Shown piece after piece: positions 18,441-28,496 of a stretch of 39,539 nt of DNA. The translations under genes were made by a program, and so were the position numbers. Source of the DNA: Alphaproteobacteria bacterium (GTDB taxonomy: Bacteria > Pseudomonadota > Alphaproteobacteria > UBA9219 > RGZA01); the NCBI GenBank assembly GCA_010031785.1, contig RGZA01000005.1, forward strand, positions 1 through 39,539. The letters run 5' to 3'. Below the pieces are notes generated by a model. The model searched no databases. It was not told where the DNA came from and worked only from the letters and a program-made list of their open reading frames with translations. Positions within the stretch are counted from its first letter, which is position 1; each line of letters begins with the position of its first letter.

Positions 18441-18803
18441 TTAGGAAAGAAAGAGGGGCGGACCACGAGCAGAATAAACAGAAGGTTGATATGCGCGTAA
18501 ACGCTGTTCCACCGCAGGCGTGAAATGAACGCGCAGCAAGGTGATGACCAATGCCATAACGGCAGCAAAAGGCAGAAGCTGTGACAGGGTCTTGGAGAAT
18601 ACGCAGATATGACATTTATTTTGATGACGACTTTTTTCATGATTGCTGTCATCAGAAGGTGCGCCAGAATTTTGCGCATGCTGCTGGGCGATGCCATTTT
18701 GCGTATCTTCATTAAAATGAATGATATAGTGATGGGCCAGCAGCAATTGTGCGGCCAGCATCACTGTTACTAAGAGAGCGGATATGAGCTTTCTAACATT
18801 CAT
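18441..18803 (-). CDS. Small membrane protein with His cluster and CxxC motif (resembles DUF2946-type proteins)
   Basis: 120 aa; LLAHHYIIHF, HQNKCHICVFSK, C-terminal ARGPPLFLS; first gene of the metal cluster on the - strand. Confidence 0.6.
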   Translation of the reverse strand: MNVRKLISALLVTVMLAAQLLLAHHYIIHFNEDTQNGIAQQHAQNSGAPSDDSNHEKSRHQNKCHICVFSKTLSQLLPFAAVMALVITLLRVHFTPAVEQRLRAYQPSVYSARGPPLFLS

Positions 18804-18934
18804 GGCGCAGGATATTTAAGCCATCTGGAAAAATATGCAAGTTCGGAAAAAAGTGATATAAAATCGCTGTTTAAGGATAAAATAAGAATATAGTTTTACG
18901 TTTACGCCCATCCGTTACCTAAAAATGAAAAATA

Positions 18935-19801
18935 ATGACACCTTTTATATCGATCATTATTCCTACCTATAACCGCGCTAATACACTTGGCAATGCGTTG
19001 CACTCGCTTACGCAGCAAAGTTTTCAGGATTTTGAAATCATCATTGTGGATGATGGATCAGCCGATAAAACCAAAAGCGTCATAAAAGAATTCCAACAAA
19101 AAAATTTACAACACAAAATCATATATGTGAGTCAGGATAACCAAGGCCCCGCAATTGCCCGGAATACGGGCGTTGAGCATGCGCGCGCTGACATCATCGT
19201 TTATTTGGATTCCGATGATCGCCTTTATTCTTCAGCATTAGAGGATATTGCTTGGGTATTGAAAGACCCCAAGGTCCTATATGGCATTACCAACCATAAC
19301 CGTACGATTCGACTGCTTGATAAAGCAGGTGATGAGATCGCTAGAAAATTTGATGTATCAGGAATAAACAAGAGTGCTACGCTTGAACAGATCTGTGACT
19401 GGGACATAAAAATAACATCGAGCGGTCTTTTTCACCGGAAGCAACTATTTGATGATGGCGTGCGCTGGCGTTCTGGTTTCTGGATAGAGGATCTGGAATT
19501 CATGTTGCAACTCGCTGCGGTTGCGCCATCTGGTTTTATGCATATTCCTAAAGTGTTGGTCGATTATGTTCAAACCTATGGCGGGGATGGGTTATGTTCT
19601 AATTCGTCATATAATGATTGGGCGCATGCCTTTAGCAGCATTTACGAATTGCATAAGAACGATCCGCTCATGAAAAATCCAAACGCTTATCTTGATCGAA
19701 TAGAAAAATATAAAGAACTGCATGCGCAAGTGCTGAAGGGAAAAACACCGCCCCCGCAGTACAAATATTTCCCTGAAGTTTATGGCAGGAACGAGCAATA
19801 A
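18935..19801 (+). CDS. Family 2 glycosyltransferase
   Basis: PFISIIIPTYNRANTLGNALHSLTQQSFQDFEIIIVDDGSADKT; ADIIVYLDSDDRL. Confidence 0.92.
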   Translation: MTPFISIIIPTYNRANTLGNALHSLTQQSFQDFEIIIVDDGSADKTKSVIKEFQQKNLQHKIIYVSQDNQGPAIARNTGVEHARADIIVYLDSDDRLYSSALEDIAWVLKDPKVLYGITNHNRTIRLLDKAGDEIARKFDVSGINKSATLEQICDWDIKITSSGLFHRKQLFDDGVRWRSGFWIEDLEFMLQLAAVAPSGFMHIPKVLVDYVQTYGGDGLCSNSSYNDWAHAFSSIYELHKNDPLMKNPNAYLDRIEKYKELHAQVLKGKTPPPQYKYFPEVYGRNEQ

Positions 19802-19810
19802 TCTAAGTGG

Positions 19811-20425
19811 CTACTGCAATCCCGCAATCCGCAGCAGCCCGTGCTCCAGATCATGCTTGAACAGATCAAGGTTGTTGCGTACGCGGGCGGTGGTCATAAT
19901 ACCGATGATGAATACATCCATCTCGCGCGCTTTTTCTTTCAGGCCGTTTTTATCAATAGATTGCTGCGCAACAGCCGTTTCAAGAATTTTTTCAAGATAA
20001 CCGGTCGCGTTTTCGAGTTTGGCTTCCACGGCTTTGCGCAAAGGCTCGTCCTGCATGCTCATTTCACTGCCCAGCGATGCATAGGGGCAGCCACACACAT
20101 GACCGATTTCATCGAATTTTTGTTTTTGCTGATCGTGAATAAACTGCGCGAGTTGTTTGATCATCTCCTGCGCTTTAGCTGCGCTGGCAAGAATTTTTTC
20201 TAGTTCAGGTGCAATCGTCTGCCAATGGTCATCAATCGCGGCAATCGCTAACGTCGTCTTGCTCGGGAAGAAATGATAGAAGCTGCCCTTGTTTACGCTT
20301 GCGCGGCGGCATATATCGTCCACACTCACGCTGCTATAGCTGTTTTGCCATATCAGGGTGTGCGCTGCTTCCAGCAGGCGGGTGCGCGTATCCGTAGTTT
20401 GAGGGGTGGGAGCGGGCGCGATCAT
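19811..20425 (-). CDS. TetR/AcrR family transcriptional regulator
   Basis: N-terminal HTH TRTRLLEAAHTLIWQNSYSSVSVDDICRRASVNKGSFYHFFPSKTTLAIAAI; divergent from the RND operon. Confidence 0.93.
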   Translation of the reverse strand: MIAPAPTPQTTDTRTRLLEAAHTLIWQNSYSSVSVDDICRRASVNKGSFYHFFPSKTTLAIAAIDDHWQTIAPELEKILASAAKAQEMIKQLAQFIHDQQKQKFDEIGHVCGCPYASLGSEMSMQDEPLRKAVEAKLENATGYLEKILETAVAQQSIDKNGLKEKAREMDVFIIGIMTTARVRNNLDLFKHDLEHGLLRIAGLQ

Positions 20426-20463
20426 TGCTCTTTTCTATACCTTATATATTATATGTATGTTGC

Positions 20464-20483
20464 AGTTGACCAATCAGTCAACT
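20464..20483. promoter_or_regulatory. Candidate TetR-family operator
   Basis: AGTTGAC-CAATCA-GTCAACT, 7-bp perfect arms in the tetR/RND intergenic region. Confidence 0.6.
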
Positions 20484-20531
20484 ATGGCTATATCATGGTT
20501 CGTAATCTAAGGGCCTATTTTGGAGAAACTT

Positions 20532-21830
20532 ATGGTTCCGTTCAATCAAAAAAACTGGCAAAAAAACTTGCGCAAACCGCTAACCGTTGCGGGCATTGTT
20601 ATTGTTGCCTTATTTGCGGGCAACCGGCTTTTTTTCGCACATGCTGAAGGCCCCCCTGCCATGCCGCCCCCACCGCCCATCACCATGGCGGCAGTGATTG
20701 AAAAAGATGTCACGGAGTGGACCGAGTTCGCGGGGCGCGTGCAAGCGGTTGATGATGTCGAAGTAAAACCAAAAGTTTCCGGCACAATTGAAAAAGTGCA
20801 TTTTCAGGATGGCGCGCAAGTGCAAAAAGGTGATGTGCTGTTCACCATCGACCCGCGCCCTTATCAGGCGGAATATGATCGTCAGATTGGTGCAGTTTCA
20901 GCGGCTGAATCCGCACTCACCAATGCCAAGCAGGAAATTGCACGCGCAAAAAACCTGATGCAGAGCAAAGCGATTTCCAAACGCGAATATGATGAACGCG
21001 CTAGCACCTTGCGTATTGCCGATGGTAATTTCAAGGCAGCTAAAGGTGCGCTGGATGCAACCAAGCTCAATATGGAATATACTAAGGTGGTTGCGCCCAT
21101 TTCCGGCAAGGTAAGCCGCGCCGAGATTACCGAAGGTAATATTGTCAATGCAGGCGGTAATGCGCCAGTATTGACGCGCATTGTGGCATTATCGCCCATT
21201 TACATCAGCTTTGATGTGGATGAGCAGACGTTCTTAAGTAATATCCAGAACTACCCGGCTGAAGCGCTCAAGCAAATCCCGGTGCAGGTGGGCCTTGCCA
21301 ACCAAACCGATACGCCCATTCCCGCAACGATCCATTCGTTTGATAATCAATTGAATGTGTCATCAGGCACAATCCGTGTGCGTGCAATCAACGAAAATGC
21401 TGACGGTAAACTTGTGCCGGGTCTTTTTGCGCGCGTGAAGCTTGGTACGCCAAAAGCTGAATCACATATCCTGATTAATGAAAAAGCGATTGGCACTGAT
21501 CAGAGCAAAAAATATGTGTTCGTGGTGAATGCACAAAACATGGCGGAGTATCATGAAGTGACGCTGGGTTCTGTGGTCGATGGTTTGCGCGTTGTACGTA
21601 GTGGCTTGAAAGCAGGTGATCGCGTGATCGTGAATGGGTTGATGCGTGTGCGCCCCGGCGCGCCAGTAACACCAGAAATGGTTGATATGCAAACCGGTGG
21701 TGCGCCTGTTGCTGCGCCAGCGCCGATTGCTGCCCAACCAACTGAAAGCAAAAAAGATGATGTGCCCGTGCTGATCCCGGCTGAAAAAGAATCCATCCGA
21801 ATTGAAGACGTACCAACGAAACAAAAGTAA
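20532..21830 (+). CDS. RND efflux periplasmic adaptor subunit (AcrA/MexE-like)
   Basis: N-terminal hydrophobic segment, VEVKPKVSGTIEKVHFQDGAQVQKGDVLFTIDPRPYQAEYDRQ, YTKVVAPISGKVSRAEITEGNIV. Start at ATG 20532 after GGAGAAAC. Confidence 0.93.
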   Translation: MVPFNQKNWQKNLRKPLTVAGIVIVALFAGNRLFFAHAEGPPAMPPPPPITMAAVIEKDVTEWTEFAGRVQAVDDVEVKPKVSGTIEKVHFQDGAQVQKGDVLFTIDPRPYQAEYDRQIGAVSAAESALTNAKQEIARAKNLMQSKAISKREYDERASTLRIADGNFKAAKGALDATKLNMEYTKVVAPISGKVSRAEITEGNIVNAGGNAPVLTRIVALSPIYISFDVDEQTFLSNIQNYPAEALKQIPVQVGLANQTDTPIPATIHSFDNQLNVSSGTIRVRAINENADGKLVPGLFARVKLGTPKAESHILINEKAIGTDQSKKYVFVVNAQNMAEYHEVTLGSVVDGLRVVRSGLKAGDRVIVNGLMRVRPGAPVTPEMVDMQTGGAPVAAPAPIAAQPTESKKDDVPVLIPAEKESIRIEDVPTKQK

Positions 21831-21842
21831 CGGGCCAACGCG

Positions 21843-24800
21843 ATGAATATCTCCAATACCTTTATCGATAAGCCCATTCTTGCATCAGTTCTATCGTTGT
21901 TCATTTTCATCGCCGGGCTTATTTCGCTGCCCTTGATGCCGATCTCAGAATATCCCGAAGTGGCGCCGCCTTCGGTTGTGGTGCGCGCGGCCTATCCCGG
22001 CGCTAATCCCAAGGTAATTGCCGAAACCGTTGCTGCGCCTTTGGAAGAAGCGATCAATGGCGTTGAAAACATGCTGTACATGTCTTCGCAAGCAACCACC
22101 GATGGCAATGTAAATATCACGATTACGTTTAAGTTGGGCTCGAACGCCGATCAGGCGCAGCAATTGGTGCAAAACCGGATTTCGCAAGCATTGCCACGTC
22201 TGCCGGATGTTGTACGTGCAATTGGGGTGACGACAGTTAAAAGCTCGCCCGACCTCACCATGGTTGTGCATTTATTCTCCCCCAATGATCGTTATGACAT
22301 GCTTTACTTGCGCAATTATGCGCTGCTGAACGTCAAAGATCGCCTTGCGCGCATCGAAGGCGTGGGACAGGCATTATTATTTGGTGCAGGCGATTACGCA
22401 ATGCGGGTCTGGCTTGATCCACAAAAGGTTTCTGCGCGCGGTTTGAATGCCAGTGATGTTGTCAGAGCCATTCGTGAGCAGAATATTCAGGTAGCAGCCG
22501 GGATCATTGGTGGCTCGCCCATTGCCAAGGATGTGTTTTTTGAATTGCCAGTGAATACGCAAGGGCGTTTGTCTACGACCGAAGAATTTGGCGATATTAT
22601 TTTAAAAGCCAGCGCGGATGGATCGGTAACCTATCTCAAAGATGTCGCTCGGCTTGAACTGGGTGCATCGGAATATGCGCTGCGCTCGCTGCTTAACAAT
22701 AAAGCAGCAGTCGCTGTACCGATTTTCCAGACGCCGGGATCGAATGCGATCCAGATTTCCGACCGCGTGCGCACCACGATGGATGAGCTTAAGAAAGATT
22801 TCCCCGAAGGACTTGATTACAGCATCGTTTACGATCCAACCGTGTTTGTACGCCAATCGATTGAAAAGGTTGTGCATACGCTGCTGGAAGCGGTCGCCCT
22901 TGTTGTGCTTGTGGTGATTATCTTTTTGCAGACATGGCGCGCATCGATCATTCCGTTGCTAGCAGTACCGGTTTCCATTGTGGGTACCTTTGCCTTTATG
23001 CATCTGTTCGGTTTTTCGATTAATGCGCTTTCGCTATTCGGCCTTGTGCTTGCGATCGGGATTGTGGTCGATGACGCCATTGTGGTTGTTGAAAATGTGG
23101 AGCGCAATATTGAGGCCGGCCTGACCCCGCGCGATGCTGCCTACCAGGCGATGCGCGAAGTAAGCGGGCCGATTGTGGCCATTGCGCTTGTGCTGTGCGC
23201 TGTGTTTATCCCCATCGCCTTCATCAGCGGTTTGACGGGCCAGTTTTACCGCCAGTTTGCGCTAACGATTACGATCTCAACGATTATTTCTGCATTTAAC
23301 TCGCTTACGCTGTCGCCAGCACTCGCAGCCTTGCTTTTGAAGAGCCATCATGCACCTAAGGATGCGCTAACGCGGCTGATGGATCGTTTGTTTGGGCCGT
23401 TCTTTAATTGGTTCAACCGGTTTTTCCGCAAGAGTTCGGAAAATTATTCGGGCGGCGTAGCCAAAATTCTTGGTCGTAAGACAGTGGCGATGATGATCTA
23501 TGGCGGGTTGATTGCGCTCACCTTTGTGCTGTTTGGCCTTGTGCCTGCTGGCTATGTGCCATCACAAGATAAGCAATATCTGGTAGCGTTTGCGCAATTG
23601 CCGGGCGGTGCATCGCTGGAGCGCAGCACCGAAGTCATCCGCGAAATGTCGGATATCGCACTCAAAGAACCGGGCGTTGCCAATGCTGTGGCATTCCCCG
23701 GCCTTTCTATTGCCGGTTTTAGCAACAGCCCCAATGCCGGGATTGTGTTTGCAACACTCAAACCGTTTGAAGAGCGCGAAGATCCAGAGCTTGCAGGCAG
23801 TGCGATTGCAGCGTCGCTGACCGGAAAATTTGCAGGGATCAAGGATGCGTTCACCGCAATCTTCCCGCCACCACCCGTTCAGGGGCTTGGCACGATTGGC
23901 GGTTTCAAGTTGCAGATCGAGGATCGCGGTGATGCAGGCTATGATGCGCTGAATAATGTTATGCAGGAAGTAACGGGCAAGGCGCGCATGTCAAGGCTGC
24001 TTGATCCCTGGAGTGTGTTCAGCTCCTACCAAATCAATGTGCCGCAGCTTGAAACCGATGTAAACCGCGCCAAGGCCAAACAACTCGGCATTCCGCTCAA
24101 TGATGTGTTTGATACGATGCAGATCTATCTTGGCTCGCTCTATATCAATGACTTTAACAAGTTTGGTCACACCTTCCGTGTGGTTGCCCAGGCGGATGCA
24201 CCATTCCGCGCGCATCCAGATGATATTCTACAACTGAAAGTGCGTAATGCAAATAATGAAATGGTGCCCCTTGGCGCACTCATGAGTGTGAAGGAAACCT
24301 ATGGCCCGGATCGCGCGATGCGTTACAACGCCTATCGCGCTGCTGATCTAAATGGTGGCCCGCCACGCGGTGTATCATCGGGCCAAGCACAGGCGGAGAT
24401 GGAGCGCATTCTCAAAGAAACGCTACCCAAAGGCATGAGTTATGAATGGACAGATTTGACCTATCAGCAAATTCTGGCGGGGAACACCGCGCTGCTCGTC
24501 TTCCCCTTATGCGTGCTGCTCGTGTTCCTTGTGCTTGCTGCGCAATATGAAAGCGTAAGCCTGCCGCTCGCGGTTATTCTGATCGTGCCGATGTGTTTGC
24601 TCTGCGCCATTACTGGCGTGTGGATCATGGGGAAGGAGAACAATATCTTCACCCAGATCGGGTTCATTGTTCTGGTCGGCCTCTCGTGCAAGAATTCGAT
24701 TTTGATTGTTGAGTTCGCGCGTGAGCTGGAGCTGCAAGGCAAAAGCATTGTCGATGCTGCTGTGGAAGCATGCCATCTGCGTTTGCGCCCGATTTTGATG

Positions 24801-25028
24801 ACATCCTTTGCCTTTATTATGGGCGTTATTCCGCTGGCAACCTCCACCGGCGCGGGCGCTGAAATGCGCCGCGATATGGGCGTTGCAGTGTTTTCAGGAA
24901 TGCTTGGTGTGACTTTCTTTGGGCTTTTCCTGACACCGGTCTTTTATGTCCTCATTCGTAAATTTGCCACACGTAATAATGCGGGCAACCAAAAGCCGAT
25001 TCACCCTGAAGGCATGCATCATGAATAA
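21843..25028 (+). CDS. RND efflux transporter permease (AcrB/MexF-like, HAE-1 family)
   Basis: 1061 aa; NTFIDKPILASVLSLFIFIAGL, LVLAIGIVVDDAIVVVENVERN, LVGLSCKNSILIVEFARELE. Confidence 0.97.
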   Translation: MNISNTFIDKPILASVLSLFIFIAGLISLPLMPISEYPEVAPPSVVVRAAYPGANPKVIAETVAAPLEEAINGVENMLYMSSQATTDGNVNITITFKLGSNADQAQQLVQNRISQALPRLPDVVRAIGVTTVKSSPDLTMVVHLFSPNDRYDMLYLRNYALLNVKDRLARIEGVGQALLFGAGDYAMRVWLDPQKVSARGLNASDVVRAIREQNIQVAAGIIGGSPIAKDVFFELPVNTQGRLSTTEEFGDIILKASADGSVTYLKDVARLELGASEYALRSLLNNKAAVAVPIFQTPGSNAIQISDRVRTTMDELKKDFPEGLDYSIVYDPTVFVRQSIEKVVHTLLEAVALVVLVVIIFLQTWRASIIPLLAVPVSIVGTFAFMHLFGFSINALSLFGLVLAIGIVVDDAIVVVENVERNIEAGLTPRDAAYQAMREVSGPIVAIALVLCAVFIPIAFISGLTGQFYRQFALTITISTIISAFNSLTLSPALAALLLKSHHAPKDALTRLMDRLFGPFFNWFNRFFRKSSENYSGGVAKILGRKTVAMMIYGGLIALTFVLFGLVPAGYVPSQDKQYLVAFAQLPGGASLERSTEVIREMSDIALKEPGVANAVAFPGLSIAGFSNSPNAGIVFATLKPFEEREDPELAGSAIAASLTGKFAGIKDAFTAIFPPPPVQGLGTIGGFKLQIEDRGDAGYDALNNVMQEVTGKARMSRLLDPWSVFSSYQINVPQLETDVNRAKAKQLGIPLNDVFDTMQIYLGSLYINDFNKFGHTFRVVAQADAPFRAHPDDILQLKVRNANNEMVPLGALMSVKETYGPDRAMRYNAYRAADLNGGPPRGVSSGQAQAEMERILKETLPKGMSYEWTDLTYQQILAGNTALLVFPLCVLLVFLVLAAQYESVSLPLAVILIVPMCLLCAITGVWIMGKENNIFTQIGFIVLVGLSCKNSILIVEFARELELQGKSIVDAAVEACHLRLRPILMTSFAFIMGVIPLATSTGAGAEMRRDMGVAVFSGMLGVTFFGLFLTPVFYVLIRKFATRNNAGNQKPIHPEGMHHE

Positions 25029-26261
25029 TATTACGCGCGCGCCAGAGCAGGCGTTGCGGATAGTGCTTTATTGCCGCGTCTGGATCTGGGCGCGGGGCCA
25101 AGCATCCAGCAGCCAGCATCGATCGCAACGGGCGCTTCACATGGTAGCATTCCAGCAACCCAATATCGTTACACGGCGCAAGGGATCATTTCCTATGAGG
25201 TGGATCTGTTTGGCAAAAACCGCGCCGCATCAAATGCGGCAGAGTTTAATGCAGAAGGTGCCGATGCTGCGTATCAGGCAGCTCTGTTGTCACTCGAAGC
25301 CGATGTTGCACAGGCCTATTACGCGCTGCGTTCGCTTGATCGCGAACAGGAAATTCTTAACACCACGCAAAAGCTGCGGGAGGAAACGCGCGATCTGACC
25401 CGGCGCAGTTTAAAAATCGGCGATGTGAGCGAGCTGGATGTAACGCGCGCGGAATCCGAACTTGCTGCAACCAAGGCCGAGGCATTGGGCGTAAGCAGGC
25501 GCCGCGCAGAAGCCGAGCATAATCTTGCGTTATTATTGGGCAAGCCGCCTGCTGCTTTAACAATGGATAAGCATGCAATTAAAGGCGTGCCGCCAATGGT
25601 TCCTGCCGGCCTGCCATCGGAATTACTGGAGCGCAGGCCTGATATTCAGGCAGCGCAAAAGCGTATGGCAGCTGCTAATGAAACGATTGGCGTTGCACGC
25701 GCAGCATTTTTCCCGGTGCTAAACCTGACCGCAATCGGCGGATTTCAATCAGGACAATTAGGGCAGCTCTTTGATTGGTCGAGCCGCTCATGGCTGCTTG
25801 GACCTTTTTTTGGAACCGTTGCAACGCTTCCCATTTTCGATGCCGGACGTAATTTTTCTAACCTTGCGCTGAGCAAGTCTGAATTTCAGGAAGCGGTTGC
25901 AACCTATCGCCAGAATGTGCTGGTGGCGTTTCGTGAAGTCGAAGATCAGCTTAGTGGGCTTTATTACCTGAAGGGCCAGGCGGATGCGCAGGCCGAAGCG
26001 GTGCGCGCAGCACGCAAGGCATTCTCCATTTCCAAAACGCGTTATGAAAATGGCTATATTAGCTATCTTGAATTTATTGATGCGCAGCGTTCGCTGCTTG
26101 CTGCCGAACGTGCCGAGGTGCAGGTGCTTGGCGGGCGGTACATTGCAACCGTACAGCTGATCCGCGCGCTTGGTGGTTCATGGGAAAATGGTTTGGGGAC
26201 GGATAATACCGTTGAGCCTGCGCTAGCGGCTGATTCTATTGCTACCAAAGCAGCACCGTAA
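25029..26261 (+). pseudogene. Outer-membrane efflux factor (NodT/OprM family), probably 5'-truncated
   Basis: Family-typical body (ALLPRLDLGAG, YEVDLFGKNR, GLPSELLERRPDIQAAQKRMAAANETIGVARAAFFP, YENGYISYLEFIDAQRSLL) but no signal peptide or lipobox. Annotated ORF starts at TTG 25071; an ATG overlapping the RND stop (25021) is in another frame. Confidence 0.6.
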
Positions 26262-26305
26262 CGGTTTAAGCTGAGACTCTATACGGCCTGGTTTTTTTCT
26301 TTTAT

Positions 26306-26342
26306 CCTTTGGATCCTACCCTCCACGAGGATCCCCAAAAGG
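26306..26342 (+). promoter_or_regulatory. Hairpin overlapping the Shine-Dalgarno of the following gene
   Basis: CCTTTGGATCC-taccctccacga-GGATCCCCAAAAGG just before AAAAGGATTTTAATG (ATG 26349). Confidence 0.4.
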
Positions 26343-26348
26343 ATTTTA

Positions 26349-28496
26349 ATGACGCAAGATATTCCTTCGCCCAAGGCAGCACCTAAAAGCAGGCAAACCC
26401 TTTTTCAAAAAATGATTAAGGGATCTGATGATCGAAATTCGCAAGCCTATTTTCATGTTCCTTTGCAGCAAATGGCGCTTACGATTAAAACAGTCGATTG
26501 GACCCCAACAGACTTTGAGAAAAAAATACAGCACTACGGTGTGTTGTTTGAATATTTACATCGCCGTTTCGGTAAAGAAGCTGAACCGTTAAATACGGTT
26601 TTATTATCACAAGATCTTATCGCATGGTTATTAGAGCCTGCGGAAGAGAAATATCCATTACCTCTCACAAATTTCCTGTGGCTTATCGCCCACTATGTAG
26701 AGCCTTTTAATCGCCTTTACGACATTAAAACCAAAAGAGGGATCGAGGGGCTCTATCGCAGTATGGCGGCTGAATATTATATCGGCATGAATTTACCCGC
26801 GATACTATTGCCGGATGCAGTCTTTGATTATCTGGCGCAAGATTATCCATGTGCTCATGCGCCAGCGGCTCCTGTCATGCCATTGTCGCGCGGCCTTGCC
26901 CATATATGGCGTGAATATATTCCTGAAGTGCCTTTTACACCGGATGATGCACTGGCACGTACCAAGTTCTTTATGCGCTTCCTTGTGTTTGCCCAAATGA
27001 CCGAGATTGATTTGCGATTATTTAATCCGGCATTAGTGCATTATCTCAACACCCCTCTCTTTGAAACTGATATGCAGGGTGTGCATGCAACCGGCCTCAT
27101 ATATGAAGTGCTGCACATGGCAGGCATGGGCAATATCGTGGAATGGCAAAACAAAACCTATGTCAGTGAAATGACACGCCGTTTTTTTGGCGGCGCATTT
27201 TCGGCCATGATGTTACCAGCAGCAATTATGGATCCTCATGCGGTTCTTGCAGCGCGCTGTGGGGTTTCCAAGCATATACCAAAATATTTGACCGGAGGTA
27301 CGCGCGCTCAGAAAAAATATATTATGCAGGATGAACAAGCTTTACCGCAGGATCATAACAAAGCATGGGTCAATATTATCGAAACAGGGGATGGTCTAAC
27401 CCCGTTTAATGCAATGACGCGGCAAATTCATTTGGCTATTAAAGAGGCGCGGGTGCCTGCAACAACGATCCTACCGCCTTATGCGCCTTATAAAGATTAT
27501 ATAAAAAGCCAGCAGCTTGAAAATATGCCTTGGGGTGGCATAAATCTCTTTGCCGTTGATTTAAAAAAATGTGCAGATGTGATGCTATCGCAAGGCCTTG
27601 CAACCATGAATGGACGCATTAATATTGGTTATTGCACATGGGAGACAAATTTATTGCCGCTTTCTTACCGCGTTGGCGCAGAGTTATTGGATGAGATTTG
27701 GGTGCCAACCGAATATGTAAAAAAGGTTTTTGCTGCTGCAACAGCAACGCCGGTATATGTTATGCCTTATCCGGTTACGCTCTGCAAACCATGTGCGCAT
27801 TTGGGACGTCAGCTGTATGATCTGCCTGATGATGTGTTTGTGTTTATTACGGCCCTTGATTGTTTTGATTTGATGGCACGCAAGAATCCAGTGGCAGCCG
27901 CCCGCGCTTTCCAGCAGGCTTTTCCGGATAATCCCAAGGTGCGCTTGCTGATTAAGATCGGCAATCTTGATAAGGCAAATGTGCCCAAGGAATTTTCAAG
28001 CCTTGAAAAAATACAGGAATATAGCCGACGTGATCCACGTATTATTCTTGTGCATCAGAATTTTTCCGATGAAGAAATGAGTGCATTCATGAATATGGCG
28101 GATTGCTATATCAGTCTTCACCGTCACTCGGCCTATGGTCGCGCCATTATGGAGGCGATGCTGCTAGGTAAGCCTGTAATTCTTACCAAGGGGTCCGGGC
28201 CGGCTGATTATGCGACTGAAAAAACAGCCGCGCTGGTCGAATGCGTGGAGTGCAGCGTGGTCTATGATGCCTATGAGTATTTGGATCGCGAACGCGGCCA
28301 TCGTTGGCATGATCCGGAACTTTCTCATGCCGCCACGCTTATGCAACGCATGGTGGAAGATAGCGCATATGCGCAATCGCTTGCCAGGGCAGGGCAGCAC
28401 CATATTGCTACTCATTATCATCCTGAAGTGATAGGCAAAAAAATGCGTGATCGCATTGAAACGATCATGAAATCAAATTATGGAAGCGCTGTATGA
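26349..28496 (+). CDS. Glycosyltransferase with C-terminal GT4-like domain and unrecognised ~300-aa N-terminal region
   Basis: 715 aa; C-terminal MADCYISLHRHSAYGRAIMEAMLLGKPVILTKGSGPADYAT. Confidence 0.8.
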   Translation: MTQDIPSPKAAPKSRQTLFQKMIKGSDDRNSQAYFHVPLQQMALTIKTVDWTPTDFEKKIQHYGVLFEYLHRRFGKEAEPLNTVLLSQDLIAWLLEPAEEKYPLPLTNFLWLIAHYVEPFNRLYDIKTKRGIEGLYRSMAAEYYIGMNLPAILLPDAVFDYLAQDYPCAHAPAAPVMPLSRGLAHIWREYIPEVPFTPDDALARTKFFMRFLVFAQMTEIDLRLFNPALVHYLNTPLFETDMQGVHATGLIYEVLHMAGMGNIVEWQNKTYVSEMTRRFFGGAFSAMMLPAAIMDPHAVLAARCGVSKHIPKYLTGGTRAQKKYIMQDEQALPQDHNKAWVNIIETGDGLTPFNAMTRQIHLAIKEARVPATTILPPYAPYKDYIKSQQLENMPWGGINLFAVDLKKCADVMLSQGLATMNGRINIGYCTWETNLLPLSYRVGAELLDEIWVPTEYVKKVFAAATATPVYVMPYPVTLCKPCAHLGRQLYDLPDDVFVFITALDCFDLMARKNPVAAARAFQQAFPDNPKVRLLIKIGNLDKANVPKEFSSLEKIQEYSRRDPRIILVHQNFSDEEMSAFMNMADCYISLHRHSAYGRAIMEAMLLGKPVILTKGSGPADYATEKTAALVECVECSVVYDAYEYLDRERGHRWHDPELSHAATLMQRMVEDSAYAQSLARAGQHHIATHYHPEVIGKKMRDRIETIMKSNYGSAV

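Noticed and set aside
18804-18934. Zur box upstream of the metal cluster
   Set aside because: Only weak AT-rich partial symmetry (GTGATATAAAATCGC); not convincing without an alignment.
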